From contig NC_136012.1 of assembly GCF_048128805.1 (NCBI RefSeq), forward strand, positions 5,993,121 through 6,057,120: a DNA stretch of 64,000 nucleotides, read 5' to 3'. The notes beneath the pieces are model-generated. The model did no database searches. It was not told where the DNA came from and saw nothing but the letters and a program-made list of their open reading frames with translations. Shown piece after piece: positions 47,920 to 58,533 of this stretch (position 1 is its first letter; the number at the start of each line of letters is the position of its first letter). Made by a program: the position numbers and the translations under genes. Source of the DNA: Centroberyx gerrardi (Eukaryota > Chordata > Actinopteri > Beryciformes > Berycidae).

Positions 47920-50900
47920 AGGAGGAGGAGGTGTAATGTGTTGGTCTTGTCCCCATCTGATGATGCCTACTACTACTGGCTGATGGTGATTGGTGCTGCT
48001 GTTCTGTATAACTGGACCCTCCTAGTCGTCAGGTCAGGAATCACATATCATTACTACTACTACTACTACTACTACTGCTACTGATGTTTCTACTACTACT
48101 ACTACTACTACTGCTACTGATGTTTCTACTACTACTACTACTACTACTGCTACTGATGTTACTACTACTACTTCTTCTACTACAACTACTACTAATACTG
48201 ATGTTACTACTACTACTCCTACTACTACTAATACTGATGTTACTACTACTACTACTACTGCTACTGATGTTACTACTACTACTTCTTCTACTACAACTAC
48301 TACTAATACTGATGTTACTACTACTACTCCTACTACTACTAATACTGATGTTACTACTACTACTACTACTACTACTGATGTTACTACTACTACTTTGTCT
48401 ACTACAACTACTACTAATACTGATGTTACTACTACTACTACTACTACTACTACTGATGTTACTACTACTACTTTGTCTACTACAACTACTACTAATACTG
48501 ATGTTACTACTACTACTACTACTACTACTACTGATGTTACTACTACTACTTTGTCTACTACAACTACTACTAATACTGATGTTACTACTACTACTACTAC
48601 CCCTACTACTACCGATGTTACTATACTACTACTATTACTGCTACTACTACTAATACTGATGTTACTACTACTACTACTACTACTACCAATGTTACTACTA
48701 CTACTACTACTACTACTGCTACTACTACCAGTACTGAGGGAATGCCTATCTGTGTGTGTAGGGCCTGTTTTGATGAGCTCCAGATGAAGGGTGTGTTGGT
48801 GTGGCTGGTACTGGACTATCTCTGTGATGGAGTCTATATCCTGGATATGGCTGTTCGTCTGCGCACAGGTAATAAAATAAAATAACTGAAATGAAACTTC
48901 CTGTCCTGAAATCTCCTGGACAGGCGAGATATTCCTACATGGGAAGTCTTCATAAGAAACTCTCTATTATCTGGAAATTATGAAGTGGAACTCATGTTCT
49001 GATAGTATGTGTGAGAATGGTTGATTATGTGACTGTATCTGCACATATATTTGCTTGCTACAGATTTCTTGGATCAGGGTGTAATCAAATACATTTGTCA
49101 TCTGAGAGAGATTTCTTGTGCAACTTGATAACTAAAGTTTATCATTATTATGTTTATACTGTGTGTTAAGGTTTCTTGGATCAGGGCTTGATGGTGAAAG
49201 ATGTGCGTCGCCTGAGAGAAACCTACTTTCGCAAAGTCCAGTCTAAACTTGACATCTGCTCCATCCTTCCCACCGACCTCCTGTACCTCACCGTGGGACT
49301 CGCCTACACTCCTCTTCTTCGATTCAACCGGCTGCTTCGCCTGCAACGTCTCTTTGAGTTCTTTGAGCGTACAGAAACCCGAACGGGCTACCCCAACGCT
49401 TTCCGCATCTGTAAACTGGTTCTGTACATCCTGGTGATCATCCACTGGAACGCCTGCGTTTACTACAGCTTCTCCAAGGTCCTGGGACTCGGCTCGGATT
49501 CCTGGGTTTATCCCAACGCTTCTGATCCGGAGTTTAGCTCTCTGGCCAGAAGTTATATATACTGCCTGTACTGGTCCACTCTGACACTGACTACCATCGG
49601 AGAGACACCGCCTCCTGTTAGAGATGAAGAGTATCTGTTCTTGGTATTTGACTTCCTGGTAAGTTCATAGCAATTATGTAACCTTAGCTTTGCTGATGTC
49701 TTACCTTGACCGATATATAACCTTAATTCCACTAACAACCTCCTGTCTCTGACACTTAGGTACGTTCACATGAGCATTTGTGATATCCCAGGTATTTCAA
49801 TGAAACCTATGCGTTCACGAATTATATGGATTGATGGAATGCAGTGCGTGAAAATATCGCAACCCAGTCTGTCAAAAAAGAAAAAGTAAAAGTAGTTGAA
49901 CTTTTGACGGAGCGCAGGTAAGCGTCATCTGCTAATGGACTTCATCAGCCAATGAAATTTGTACAGACTGCTTCAAAAGGTTTCGAAACCCACCCCCACA
50001 ATGCAACACAACCTAGCTGGTTTCAACGCAGACTTGTTTGTGAATGTGACGCATGCCAAATGTCCCATGTGAACCCCACCTTACCCTGCATTCAAATTCA
50101 GGTTGTACTTTTCTCCGAGTCGGGAATACATCACAACTCTGCCATCCAAGTAGTTCGCATTCACATACTTTATGGTTGGAAAATTGGAGAACGTTTCCTC
50201 AACCATTTACACACATTGCCAGCCTTCTAGACTAACGTTTGCAATGGAGCTAGCAATAGCCTAGCTAGCAAGCAATCTTCGGCTATTTCAGGGGATTATG
50301 AATGTAAATACCACAGGAAATTTAATGTTGTTGTAGCACTAAGTTATCAAGGAATATACATGTCTTTTAAATATGTACTTGTGGTTCATTTTCGGCTTTA
50401 TTGTATGAAATTTATTACATTCAAGTACGACTCTGTGTTCTGTTCAGCCATGTTGGAACGAGCGATTACGTTACAACCCAGCTAATTTGTGCCGCATCTA
50501 CAATCCCGATTTCTCCGACTTGATCATCCGACATAATAAGATGTTCATGTGGCACTTTCTGGTCGGAAACTCGTTCAGACTGTAAATCCGACACCACTTG
50601 AATGCAGTTATCCTAACCTTAGGTATAATAGCCTTATACCTTGTGGCTCCCAATGAATCCAATGTATCAAGAATGTATCTAAAATGCACCAAAAACCCTG
50701 TCAAGAGTCATTAGTCATCAGCCAATTGCACTTACCTATTTTTGAATTACTAGCCATGATACTGACATATCTATTTTAGGTTGGTGTCCTGATTTTTGCC
50801 TCTATCGTGGGGAATGTTGGAGCCATGATCTCCAACATGAACGCTACGAGAGCAGCCTTCCAGAGCCGCGTGGACGCGCTGAAGCACTACATGCACTTCA

Positions 50901-52432
50901 GACACGTCAGCAAGGAGCTGGAGCAGCGCGTCATTCGCTGGTTCGACTACCTCTGGAGCAATCAGAAGGCTGTGGACGAACAGGAGGTGTTGAAGAGCCT
51001 GCCCAATAAGCTGAGAGCGGAGATTGCTATTAATGTTCACCTGGACACACTGAAGAAGGTAAAAACCCAAACACAACATGACCCCTTAAAGTCCATTTCT
51101 AAACCCTTAAATCCCATGATGGTCGCTCATATTTTAACACATTTTAACACTAAAACATTTCTAAATGTGTTCTTCAGCTTCCACAAAATGGCTTATTGCA
51201 ATTAGCTATAAGGAGAAGATATTACCATCAATTGCTACCCCATCTTCTAACCCTGACCATTACCTGTGTGTGTGTGTGTGTGTGTGTATGTGCACAGGTG
51301 CGTATATTCCAAGACTGTGAAGCAGGCCTGCTGGTAGAGTTGGTGTTGAAACTTCGACCGCAAGTCTTCAGTCCTGGAGACTACATCTGTCGAAAAGTCA
51401 GTATTACTTTTACTACTACTGCTGATAAAATGATAGTACATTACTACTGTTAGTACTACTACTACTACAACTAGCGTAAATGCATCCATTGTTAGACAGC
51501 TAGCGGCTAGACATTCATTATCTAACAGACCTTCTGCAGTTTTTCCCATCGATCAAACATAATGACTTTCCCGTCCTATGTATTCTCCAACCTTTTGTTT
51601 CCTAGGGAGACGTGGGTAAGGAGATGTACATCATTAAAGATGGCCGCCTGGCGGTGGTGGGGGAGGATGGCGCCAGCCAGTTAGCCGTTCTGACCGCTGG
51701 AAGCTGCTTTGGAGAAATCAGCATCCTGAACATCAGCGGCAGCAAGATGGGGAACAGACGCACGGCTAACATCCGTAGTCTGGGCTACTCGGACCTCTTC
51801 TGCCTTTCCAAACAAGACCTGATGGAGGCGCTGCAGGAGTTCCCCCACGCCAGGGCCCAGCTGGAGCAGAGGGGGCGGGACATCCTGCAGAAGGAGGGGC
51901 TTCTAGAGGAAGTGAATGTGTCTGCAGGGGAGGAGCTTGAGGAGAAGGTGGAGAGGTTGGAATCCAGTCTGGACCGGCTACAGGTAAATAGTACTACTAA
52001 TGCCACTAACCAATACTACTACTACAACTACAACTACAACTACTAATACTACTACTACTACTACTGCTATTGCTATTGCTATTGCTATTGCTATTGCTGC
52101 TACTACTACTACTACTACTACTACTGCTATTTCAAAAATAATAACAAATTTTGGAATTGGAAGTTTTACACTGTTAACAATGTAATGTGAGAAAATGTTT
52201 AACTCTGTCCAGATATTAATACTAATAATAATAATGTTGCCTTCAGACCTGTCTGGCCCGTTTGCAGAGCGAGTTCAACTCCTCCCAGCTTCGACTGAAA
52301 CAGCGAATCACGGCCCTGGAACACAACATCACCACGGCAACCACGGGCAGCGGCTTCCTGTCCGACGCCGATGGCAACGAGAGTGTCTCCGGGGGCGACG
52401 GCATACGCAGCGAAATCAACATCCGGCTCTGA
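46948..52432 (+). CDS. cnga2: Cyclic-nucleotide-gated cation channel alpha subunit, CNGA2-like
   Basis: This is a plasma-membrane cation channel subunit opened by cAMP/cGMP; family members serve olfactory and photoreceptor transduction. The ten coding exons are 46948-47036, 47369-47479, 47609-47800, 47922-48032, 48762-48868, 49171-49658, 50780-51058, 51298-51396, 51606-51983 and 52247-52432, joining to 679 aa (human CNGA2 664, CNGA3 694). S1 begins at [16 protein letters not shown]. The pore TTIGETPPP (about residues 344-352) keeps the permeation glutamate. The C-linker follows, then the cyclic-nucleotide-binding domain (about 460-590: [35 protein letters not shown]) and a C-terminal leucine-zipper-like coiled coil ([16 protein letters not shown]). 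The N-terminus (SELQRMA..., [20 protein letters not shown]) matches the CNGA2 type, including the region homologous to its calmodulin-binding segment. ACFDELQ and the C-terminal coiled coil are closer to CNGA3, so a CNGA3 assignment is not excluded. The ATG follows a TG run closely, so an upstream 5' UTR exon is likely. Confidence 0.9.
47331..47367. repeat. (TG)n microsatellite forming the acceptor of channel exon 2
   Basis: About 18 TG units end directly in the AG acceptor before 47369, again without a conventional pyrimidine tract. A similar run (46919-46944) precedes the first coding exon at 46947. Confidence 0.9.
48046..48735. repeat. Compound trinucleotide (ACT/TAC)n array with higher-order period
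   Basis: Nearly 700 bp of ACT units fill the intron between channel exons 4 and 5. The array is punctuated regularly by ACTGATGTT and by blocks such as TTCTTCTACTACAACTACT or TTTGTCTACTACAACTACT, giving a higher-order repeat of roughly 60-130 bp. Long leucine- or threonine-rich frames run through it but are artefacts of the repeat. Confidence 0.95.
51990..52130. repeat. (TAC)n and (TTGCTA)n compound microsatellite
   Basis: ACTACTACTACAACTACAAC runs into TAC units, then about six copies of the hexamer TTGCTA, then TAC units again. It lies in the last intron of the channel gene. Shorter TAC tracts of the same kind occur at 51408-51476 and 53342-53375. Confidence 0.9.
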
Positions 52433-53412
52433 TTGGCTGATTGATTATGGAAGTAGCATGCAGCATTTTCATTGTTGCAAAATTACTTAGTGTGCTACTT
52501 TCATTCATTCAAAAAAGTGAAAGAAAAGCACATGGCTTATCAGTTTTTGCTCTTGCTGTTCTCCATTTGCCAGTGCCTGTCTTAATGTATGTTCTTTCCA
52601 TCTATTTTAAAGATATTTTCATGTATTTCATATTTTATATATTTTTATCTTTTATATCTTAAATCTCTCTTATATCTTTTTTCTCCCGTTTCTACCCTCT
52701 TAAAATTTTACACTTTTTTTGTTTCAACTTTTTATTGAGGAATATACAGTAAAAAACAAAAAAATACATTCCTGGTATCCGAGACTTTTAACAATTTTCA
52801 CAACAATTTACAATTTTCATAGCATTTATCCTAAGCATAGAAGGAAAAACAGAGAAATACCCTACTGTTCTCCTCATAAAATTTTATACTTTTTTTAAAG
52901 GAGAACAAGCAGTTTACTCCCCCTGGTATATATTGTGACAGTTTATTGTTCGTATGTGTTCTCTAAAGCTGTTCTCTGTAATTTGAGACCTCTGTGTTGA
53001 CTATGCCTTAGAAACCATAACAAACCCGGTAAAACCAGTTAAACAATTACAATTTCTGCCATGGATCACCGATGTTTTTCTTCAGCAGGTTGGGTTCTTT
53101 TTAAACTAGCCTGAGAAAAAACTGAAAACTTTTTAGAAAAGCCTTCTGAACTTGTTTGTATTGTGTCTTGAAAAGTTTTTACTCCTACGTTTAGAACTTT
53201 GAGATCTAGGCTATTGTTAAATGGAAATCATTTTACTCTAACAATTATTATGTTTATTGTTAATAATAAATATTGTGTTAACCCTAAAGCTGAACATTCC
53301 TTGTGAGTTTGATAACCCTGCCATATAGTTTTGTAGAACACAGTACTACTACTACTGCCATTGTTACTACTAGTACACATTGTGTGTAATCCTGAATGGC
53401 CATGTGCATGTT

Positions 53413-53461
<49 letters not shown>

Positions 53462-54059
53462 TAACTGCAATCCGCATGCTTTGTAGCCATGTCAACTAGT
53501 GACTTGGGACCAAAGTCCAACATCACATGACTGGAAGAATTCAGGAAGTGTTTTTTAAGAAACTGGGGAAAACAGGAAGATCAGGTAGAAACACTCTGTC
53601 TGGTTCTCTCTACCTTTCTCTCTCTGTTGCTCTCTCTTTTACTCTTCCATGTCACTGCTTGTTTTTTCTCTTTTCCTTTCCCCCTATGTCTTTCTCCCTG
53701 TCTTTATCTGTCTCCTCTCTTCCCTCCTCTCCTCTATCTCCCTCTGTCTCAGCCTTTTCATTGACAGTAGGCTGACTTTCTGTCATTGTATAGAGCTGGA
53801 TTTACATCAGCATTGCTTTCCTTTATTCGCAATAGGTTTTCCATGCTACACCTGTAATGTTAAGGTCAGATTCAGGTCATGCAGGGTTTACAAATTAGAC
53901 TTTTTGTCTCTATTCCTGTGGAAATACAGTATTAGACCCATAACCTTCGTTTTTATCAGTGGTCTTATTTTAGTGTGTCTGTGTGCATGCTTATGTGTGG
54001 GTGTGTGTTTGTGCACATATTCACATGCATGTGTGTGTCTGCAAGTGTAAGTTTCAGAG
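52433..54059. other. Channel 3' UTR and short intergenic region
   Basis: A candidate poly(A) signal AATAAA for the channel gene is at 53265-53270. A segment at 52715-52860 (CAACTTTTTATTGAGGAATA onward) looks like the end of an interspersed element of unknown class. A TG tract lies at 53418-53460 and a CT-rich tract at 53605-53755. No conserved coding sequence was recognised; in particular I see none of the calnexin lectin-domain motifs upstream of the next gene. Confidence 0.6.
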
Positions 54060-55383
54060 ATGGAGATTAGCAGTGTGTTGCTGTGCATGGTGTTAGTAGC
54101 CAGTGTGACACCAGTGTCTGCTGCGGCACAGGTAAGCCCTGCTTTTATGTTACTATTCAGTTGTTCTTTTAATAATTTTTTAAGGCAGTTCAGCCTATTA
54201 TTCATTAGTATCCCAGGACCAGGAGACCCCATGTTGCACTTATTTAAGCAGGAAAGAGAGAATTACAGGGTTCGGATTCAAGAAGTAGCTCATGTCACTT
54301 TTTCTTCAATGAATGATATGCCCTCTCCACTCACTTTAATTGCTCTCAAAAATCCCATCAACCTCTCTCCTTAGCTCTATTTTCTAGCCATTTGGTCTTA
54401 CATGATCACTCTGTGGTCACAGGAATATCAGGGCACTGCAGCTCTGACCTTTGACCTCCTTACTGTTGGTTACTTATAATGTTGGTGAGTTTAAGCTTGC
54501 CCTACTGTTGCAGTCACTGTAAGTCACTCTGGATAAGAGCATCAGCTAAATGTCCTACATGTAAAATGTTACACAAAATTAGTTTTCTGCAGAATGCTAT
54601 ACCTCCAACTTTGCCATTTTCACAATATACAGAACAATGCACCGACATTTGGAGTGCAAGCAAACAAGTCAACTATTTAATTATAATACGATACGCTCTG
54701 TTTTAAAAAAGAAATACACATCATACACCGGATGAACACACAATCACATTGCACATAAAACACATAATCACACTACACTCAATTACACATAAGCATCAGA
54801 ATAGCACATCCTGGGATACCCCCATATTGCACTGAGCCCTTATATTGTACCCTCCACCCTAAAAAATGATGTTTATTGTTTAGGGAAGGTCAGAGAGCTG
54901 TTCTTTCAAGGATATCTTGCCTTGTGTAAGGTAAAGATGTTGGTAAACCAAAGCCTTTACGCAAAAAATACACAAATGAACACATTGTCAGAATATAGAG
55001 TCCATCTATGGTGTTTTACAGCACCTCTTACTGGCTACTCCAGGCATCTGTGTAGGTCTCTATCTGAATCCCTACCAGCTCCAGGACTGCTGTTCTGTAG
55101 CTGAACCTGACCTCTGACCTCCCTGGATATATAGTTATTATTGTGTATCTATATCTGTATAGTGCATATATATGTGTAAATATATATCTTTATGCATATC
55201 CTAGCCTGGTGTCATAGAGAGCCTCCTGTTGGCCACCCAGCAGCGTCCCTGGCTGTGGGGCCTCTATGTCTTCATTGTTGGACTTCCCATCATCCTCTTC
55301 GTCAGCCTCATGTGGCCTGACAAGGTACTGTAGGTGTGTGTGTGTGTGTTTGTGGTTTGGTCTAGTACAAATATAGGGAATCT

Positions 55384-55418
<35 letters not shown>

Positions 55419-55533
55419 TAGAGGTTTGGACCCCCTGATCAGCAGTACTATTACAAGAAGTCTGATGATGCTCAACCAGACGACCCTCAGTTCTCACAAC
55501 TGGCACAAACACTGGAAAACAATGGTAACATTA

Positions 55534-55572
<39 letters not shown>

Positions 55573-55881
55573 CAACAGTAATACTAGTAGTAGCAGTAGT
55601 GGTAGTTTCAGTAGTAGTTTACTAGTAGTAGTGGTGGTAATAATAGTAGTTGCAGGAGCTGTAGTAGTGTTATTTATATTGTCAGTATTCTATTCTATTC
55701 TATTCTATTCTGTGTGTAGGGAGGGCTGACAGATCTGTGGCCAGGAGGAGAGACACTCCAGGCAACCTGAGGAAGTCTGATTTAGACCTGAAGGTAAGAT
55801 TCACAATGCAATTATCTTAACTCATTCAATATTCTGGACGGAACCATTTGGAGCTATTGGGACAATGCCGATTTCAATGTT

Positions 55882-55918
<37 letters not shown>

Positions 55919-55927
55919 GGTCGATGA
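54060..55927 (+). CDS. Calnexin-like microprotein: signal peptide plus TM and cytosolic tail only
   Basis: Five exons (54060-54131, 55205-55324, 55422-55524, 55720-55793, 55919-55927) join to exactly 125 codons plus TGA. Exon 1 encodes a signal peptide (MEISSVLLCMVLVASVTPVS, then AAAQ). Exon 2 reads PGVIESLLLATQQRPWLWGL and continues through a hydrophobic segment to MWPDK. This aligns with the membrane-proximal and transmembrane part of calnexin, recalled from family knowledge as a PGVV...RPWLW...P motif. Exon 3 has YYYKKSDDAQPDDPQ, matching the calnexin and calmegin tail pattern YKK(T/S)D..QPD. The tail ends in a basic RRRDTPGNLRKSDLDLKGR. The globular lectin domain and P-domain arm (about 450 residues in calnexin) are absent, and no such exon is seen in intron 1 or upstream. 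Predicted: a type I ER membrane microprotein with almost no lumenal part. The function is unknown. All junctions are GT-AG, which argues against a random pseudogene. Confidence 0.75.
54132..55204. other. Intron 1 of the calnexin-like gene
   Basis: It contains a SINE/LINE-tail-like segment at about 54515-54568 (TAAGTCACTCTGGATAAGAG onward). It also has a segment at 55070-55125 (CCTACCAGCTCCAGGACTGC ... CTGACCTCTGACCTCCCTGG) that is nearly repeated at 11508-11563 in polr1a intron 1. Neither holds a calnexin-like exon. Confidence 0.6.
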
Positions 55928-58533
55928 TCGGCGCAGCAACCAGGAAAAAGGGAAAGCTGCATTGGTTCAGAACAACCTCCTTGACAACAGTTGCCATGGA
56001 AAAAAGTTCTCTCAATGCAACCAACTATTCTGCACAGTACAGTACGAGTCCACAAGAGGGCGGTGTGCTGTCACAACTTTGACCAACCAGACCGCATGGC
56101 TGAAACCACTGCTGAGACTACTGTGTGTAATACACAAACATCTGAGGACTGACTCATGTATTTTCAATGCAAATTAAATATTCTGCAGTATTGGTCCATT
56201 AAACCGTATCTGAGTGAGCAATTTCTTGACAATAAATAACATATATAAGCTAAAAAAATTTTTTTTTCAAATATTCCTAAATGTTCCCATCAGATTTATT
56301 TCACCTGTCCTTGACCCCAGGGGCTTCATGTCATAATGTTCTCTATAATGTAGAACTAAATTCAGTAGTGAAACACCTGCTATCAGTGATTCAAATTAAA
56401 ACTTAACTGCATTATAAGGGGAGTTGTAATCAAGAGTCCCTACTTCACACCTATTCACAATGTGCATCTAAAAGTGGGAGTATTTGTTGTGTTCTTCTAT
56501 CTTTCTATTTTACTTGATTTGATTCTTTTAATGCAATGCATCTTGCTTGTTCTTTTATATGAATTTTATCTTTTTATCTGTCTTTTATCTGCCTTTTATT
56601 GATGTAAAGCACTTTGAGCTGCATGTTGTGTATGAAAGGTGCTATACAAATAAAGGTTATTATTATTATTATTATTCCCAGTGAGGGGCATTGGAGAATA
56701 ATTACACTAATACATGTCCAAGATGTCACAGTGACCTCCGCACATACACCATACACACCCACACACTGTTCTACTGGGACTTCTCTACATTCATTTCTTT
56801 ATTCATTGGAGGTGATGTGGATGTTTGCTTGGCATGCATGAACTGACACTATCTAGATTTACCTATTTTGCAAATGGGTCTTTTTATTCTATATAGAATT
56901 ATGATAAATAAATTATGGAATTCTACAATTATTTTATGGGATGTGCATATTATGTAAGATATGTACTGTCAATGTAATATTTATTTTAACTTCCCTCCCC
57001 CCTTTACTTTATCCTATTACTTCTCCTATTCCCCTTTCCTTCCCAGGTCTATGATTGGTCTGTTTTTAATCAGTGTCACCTGTGTTCATGAGCCCTATAG
57101 GATATTTTTACAATGCTTTTCATCTTGTATTTTTATCAGATCAGGTCCATTTGGAATTAAACATGTTTTTAAAATCACAATGAAATGATATATGACTTTT
57201 CCACCTTGTTAGCTAATTCTCCATATCATAACGTACACTTATGTAACAATAAATGCCAAACAATTTACAAGATGTTCATTTTTTAAAATGTTTCTATTAA
57301 AATTCCATTACTTTCACTTCCTGGAAAATGGTGTATTTTTAGTGGTTACTCCCCTCCGCCCCTCCCATCATATAAAACCTGCAACTTTATGGTGTCTTAT
57401 AACCTAAGACACCATGGTTACATCTCAGTGGCTAAATATATTAATTTTGAAGAATCTGAGAAATTTGAGATGGCTCATTATGAGCAAAGCATTTGTCAAA
57501 TTTTGAACACTTTTGACCAGTAACCCTCCACGTTATGTCCCATCCCAACATACTGTTTCAACTGGAAACATGTCGAATTACAGAGGCGAGACACCATCAA
57601 AATTCTATTTCCTTGTGACTTTAATAAGACTGACTATTAAAATTTGGACACTTATCACTAAGAGTGTTGCACTTTGTAATCCTTCAAGGGAAAACACACC
57701 TTCAGTGGCATTTAGCTGGTATGGCAACATCTATTTGAAGTTAGAAATTGGCACATTATTACTAATCATTAAACCTTTGGAGCTAGACCAGCACCTTACA
57801 TCCACTATTCACCTACAGATTTCCAATGTTTGACTTGTATATAATATGATCACACTTTCTATTGTTACCCAACAAAATGATTTGTCAATGCTTTTAATGC
57901 CAGTCTTTTGAAGCAAACACTAGCCGGCTAAAAGGGAAGGAATGGAAAAATTGTTGTTCTGGTAAGTGGAGAACAGAGAGAACAGAAGGGAGGGAAGAGA
58001 TAAGGAGAGGAGGAGGAGAGAAAAGCCAAAAGACAACAGAGAAGAGAATTAGTGCTGTTGAGCAACACACTGAACCCCAACTCCATTCTTCAGGGACGCT
58101 GCACTTTGGCCGAACCTCTGCTTTTCACTCCTCTGATGAAATGCATAGAGGAATATGGTTACATTTTTTTTTCATATTATCATCTGTTACATGATGAATG
58201 AAGTGCCTGCTCTATTCTATTCTATTCCCCAAAAAACAATAGAAGTTTTCCCATAAGTCCTGCTGGTTTTGGCATGTGTGTCTGTTCTGACACTCTGCAC
58301 ATATTTTTTTTGATTTTATGACTGTAGAGAATCAGGTATTCTCTCTCTCTCTCTCCTTGGCTACAGCTTTTGTTTGGCTCTGGAGGTGAGGAATATTTCA
58401 CAAATCTAAAGCTTTGTGCAGGTTCCTGAGAGGAGAAAAGTCAAACAGATTCAACTGAACTCCTTGGAAGAAGTCCCCCTCTCGTTTGACTTGTAAGAGT
58501 TTACTGGTCTTTGGTACTGTAAGCAGGGAGAGG
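55928..58533. other. 3' UTR of the calnexin-like gene and intergenic region up to the FGL1-like gene
   Basis: AATAAA at 56231-56236 is the likely poly(A) signal of the calnexin-like gene. A LINE/SINE 3' tail of the L2 type lies at 56605-56676 (AAAGCACTTTGAGCTGC ... GGTGCTATACAAATAAAG followed by ATT units). The rest is AT-rich, without recognised genes. The 5' UTR of the next gene probably lies within 58380-58533. Confidence 0.6.
56605..56676 (+). mobile_element. 3' tail of an L2-type LINE or a SINE partner
   Basis: AAAGCACTTTGAGCTGC, GGTGCTATACAAATAAAG and a terminal (ATT)n run form the conserved 3' tail shared by L2-clade LINEs and their SINEs in fish. Only the tail is present. Confidence 0.65.

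Noticed and set aside
48084-48653. A 189-codon leucine-rich open frame
   Set aside because: It is a frame through the ACT trinucleotide array; composition is wholly repeat-driven and it lies inside a channel intron.
50090-50620. Possible transposon ends (TTCTCCGAGTCGGGAA and TTTCTCCGACTTGATCATC) in a channel intron
   Set aside because: Suggestive of an inverted-repeat element, but I could not define matching termini or a target duplication.
52433-54059. Search for hidden calnexin lectin or P-domain exons upstream of the calnexin-like gene
   Set aside because: No frame with P-domain repeats or lectin motifs was seen, so a full-length calnexin is not supported from this window.
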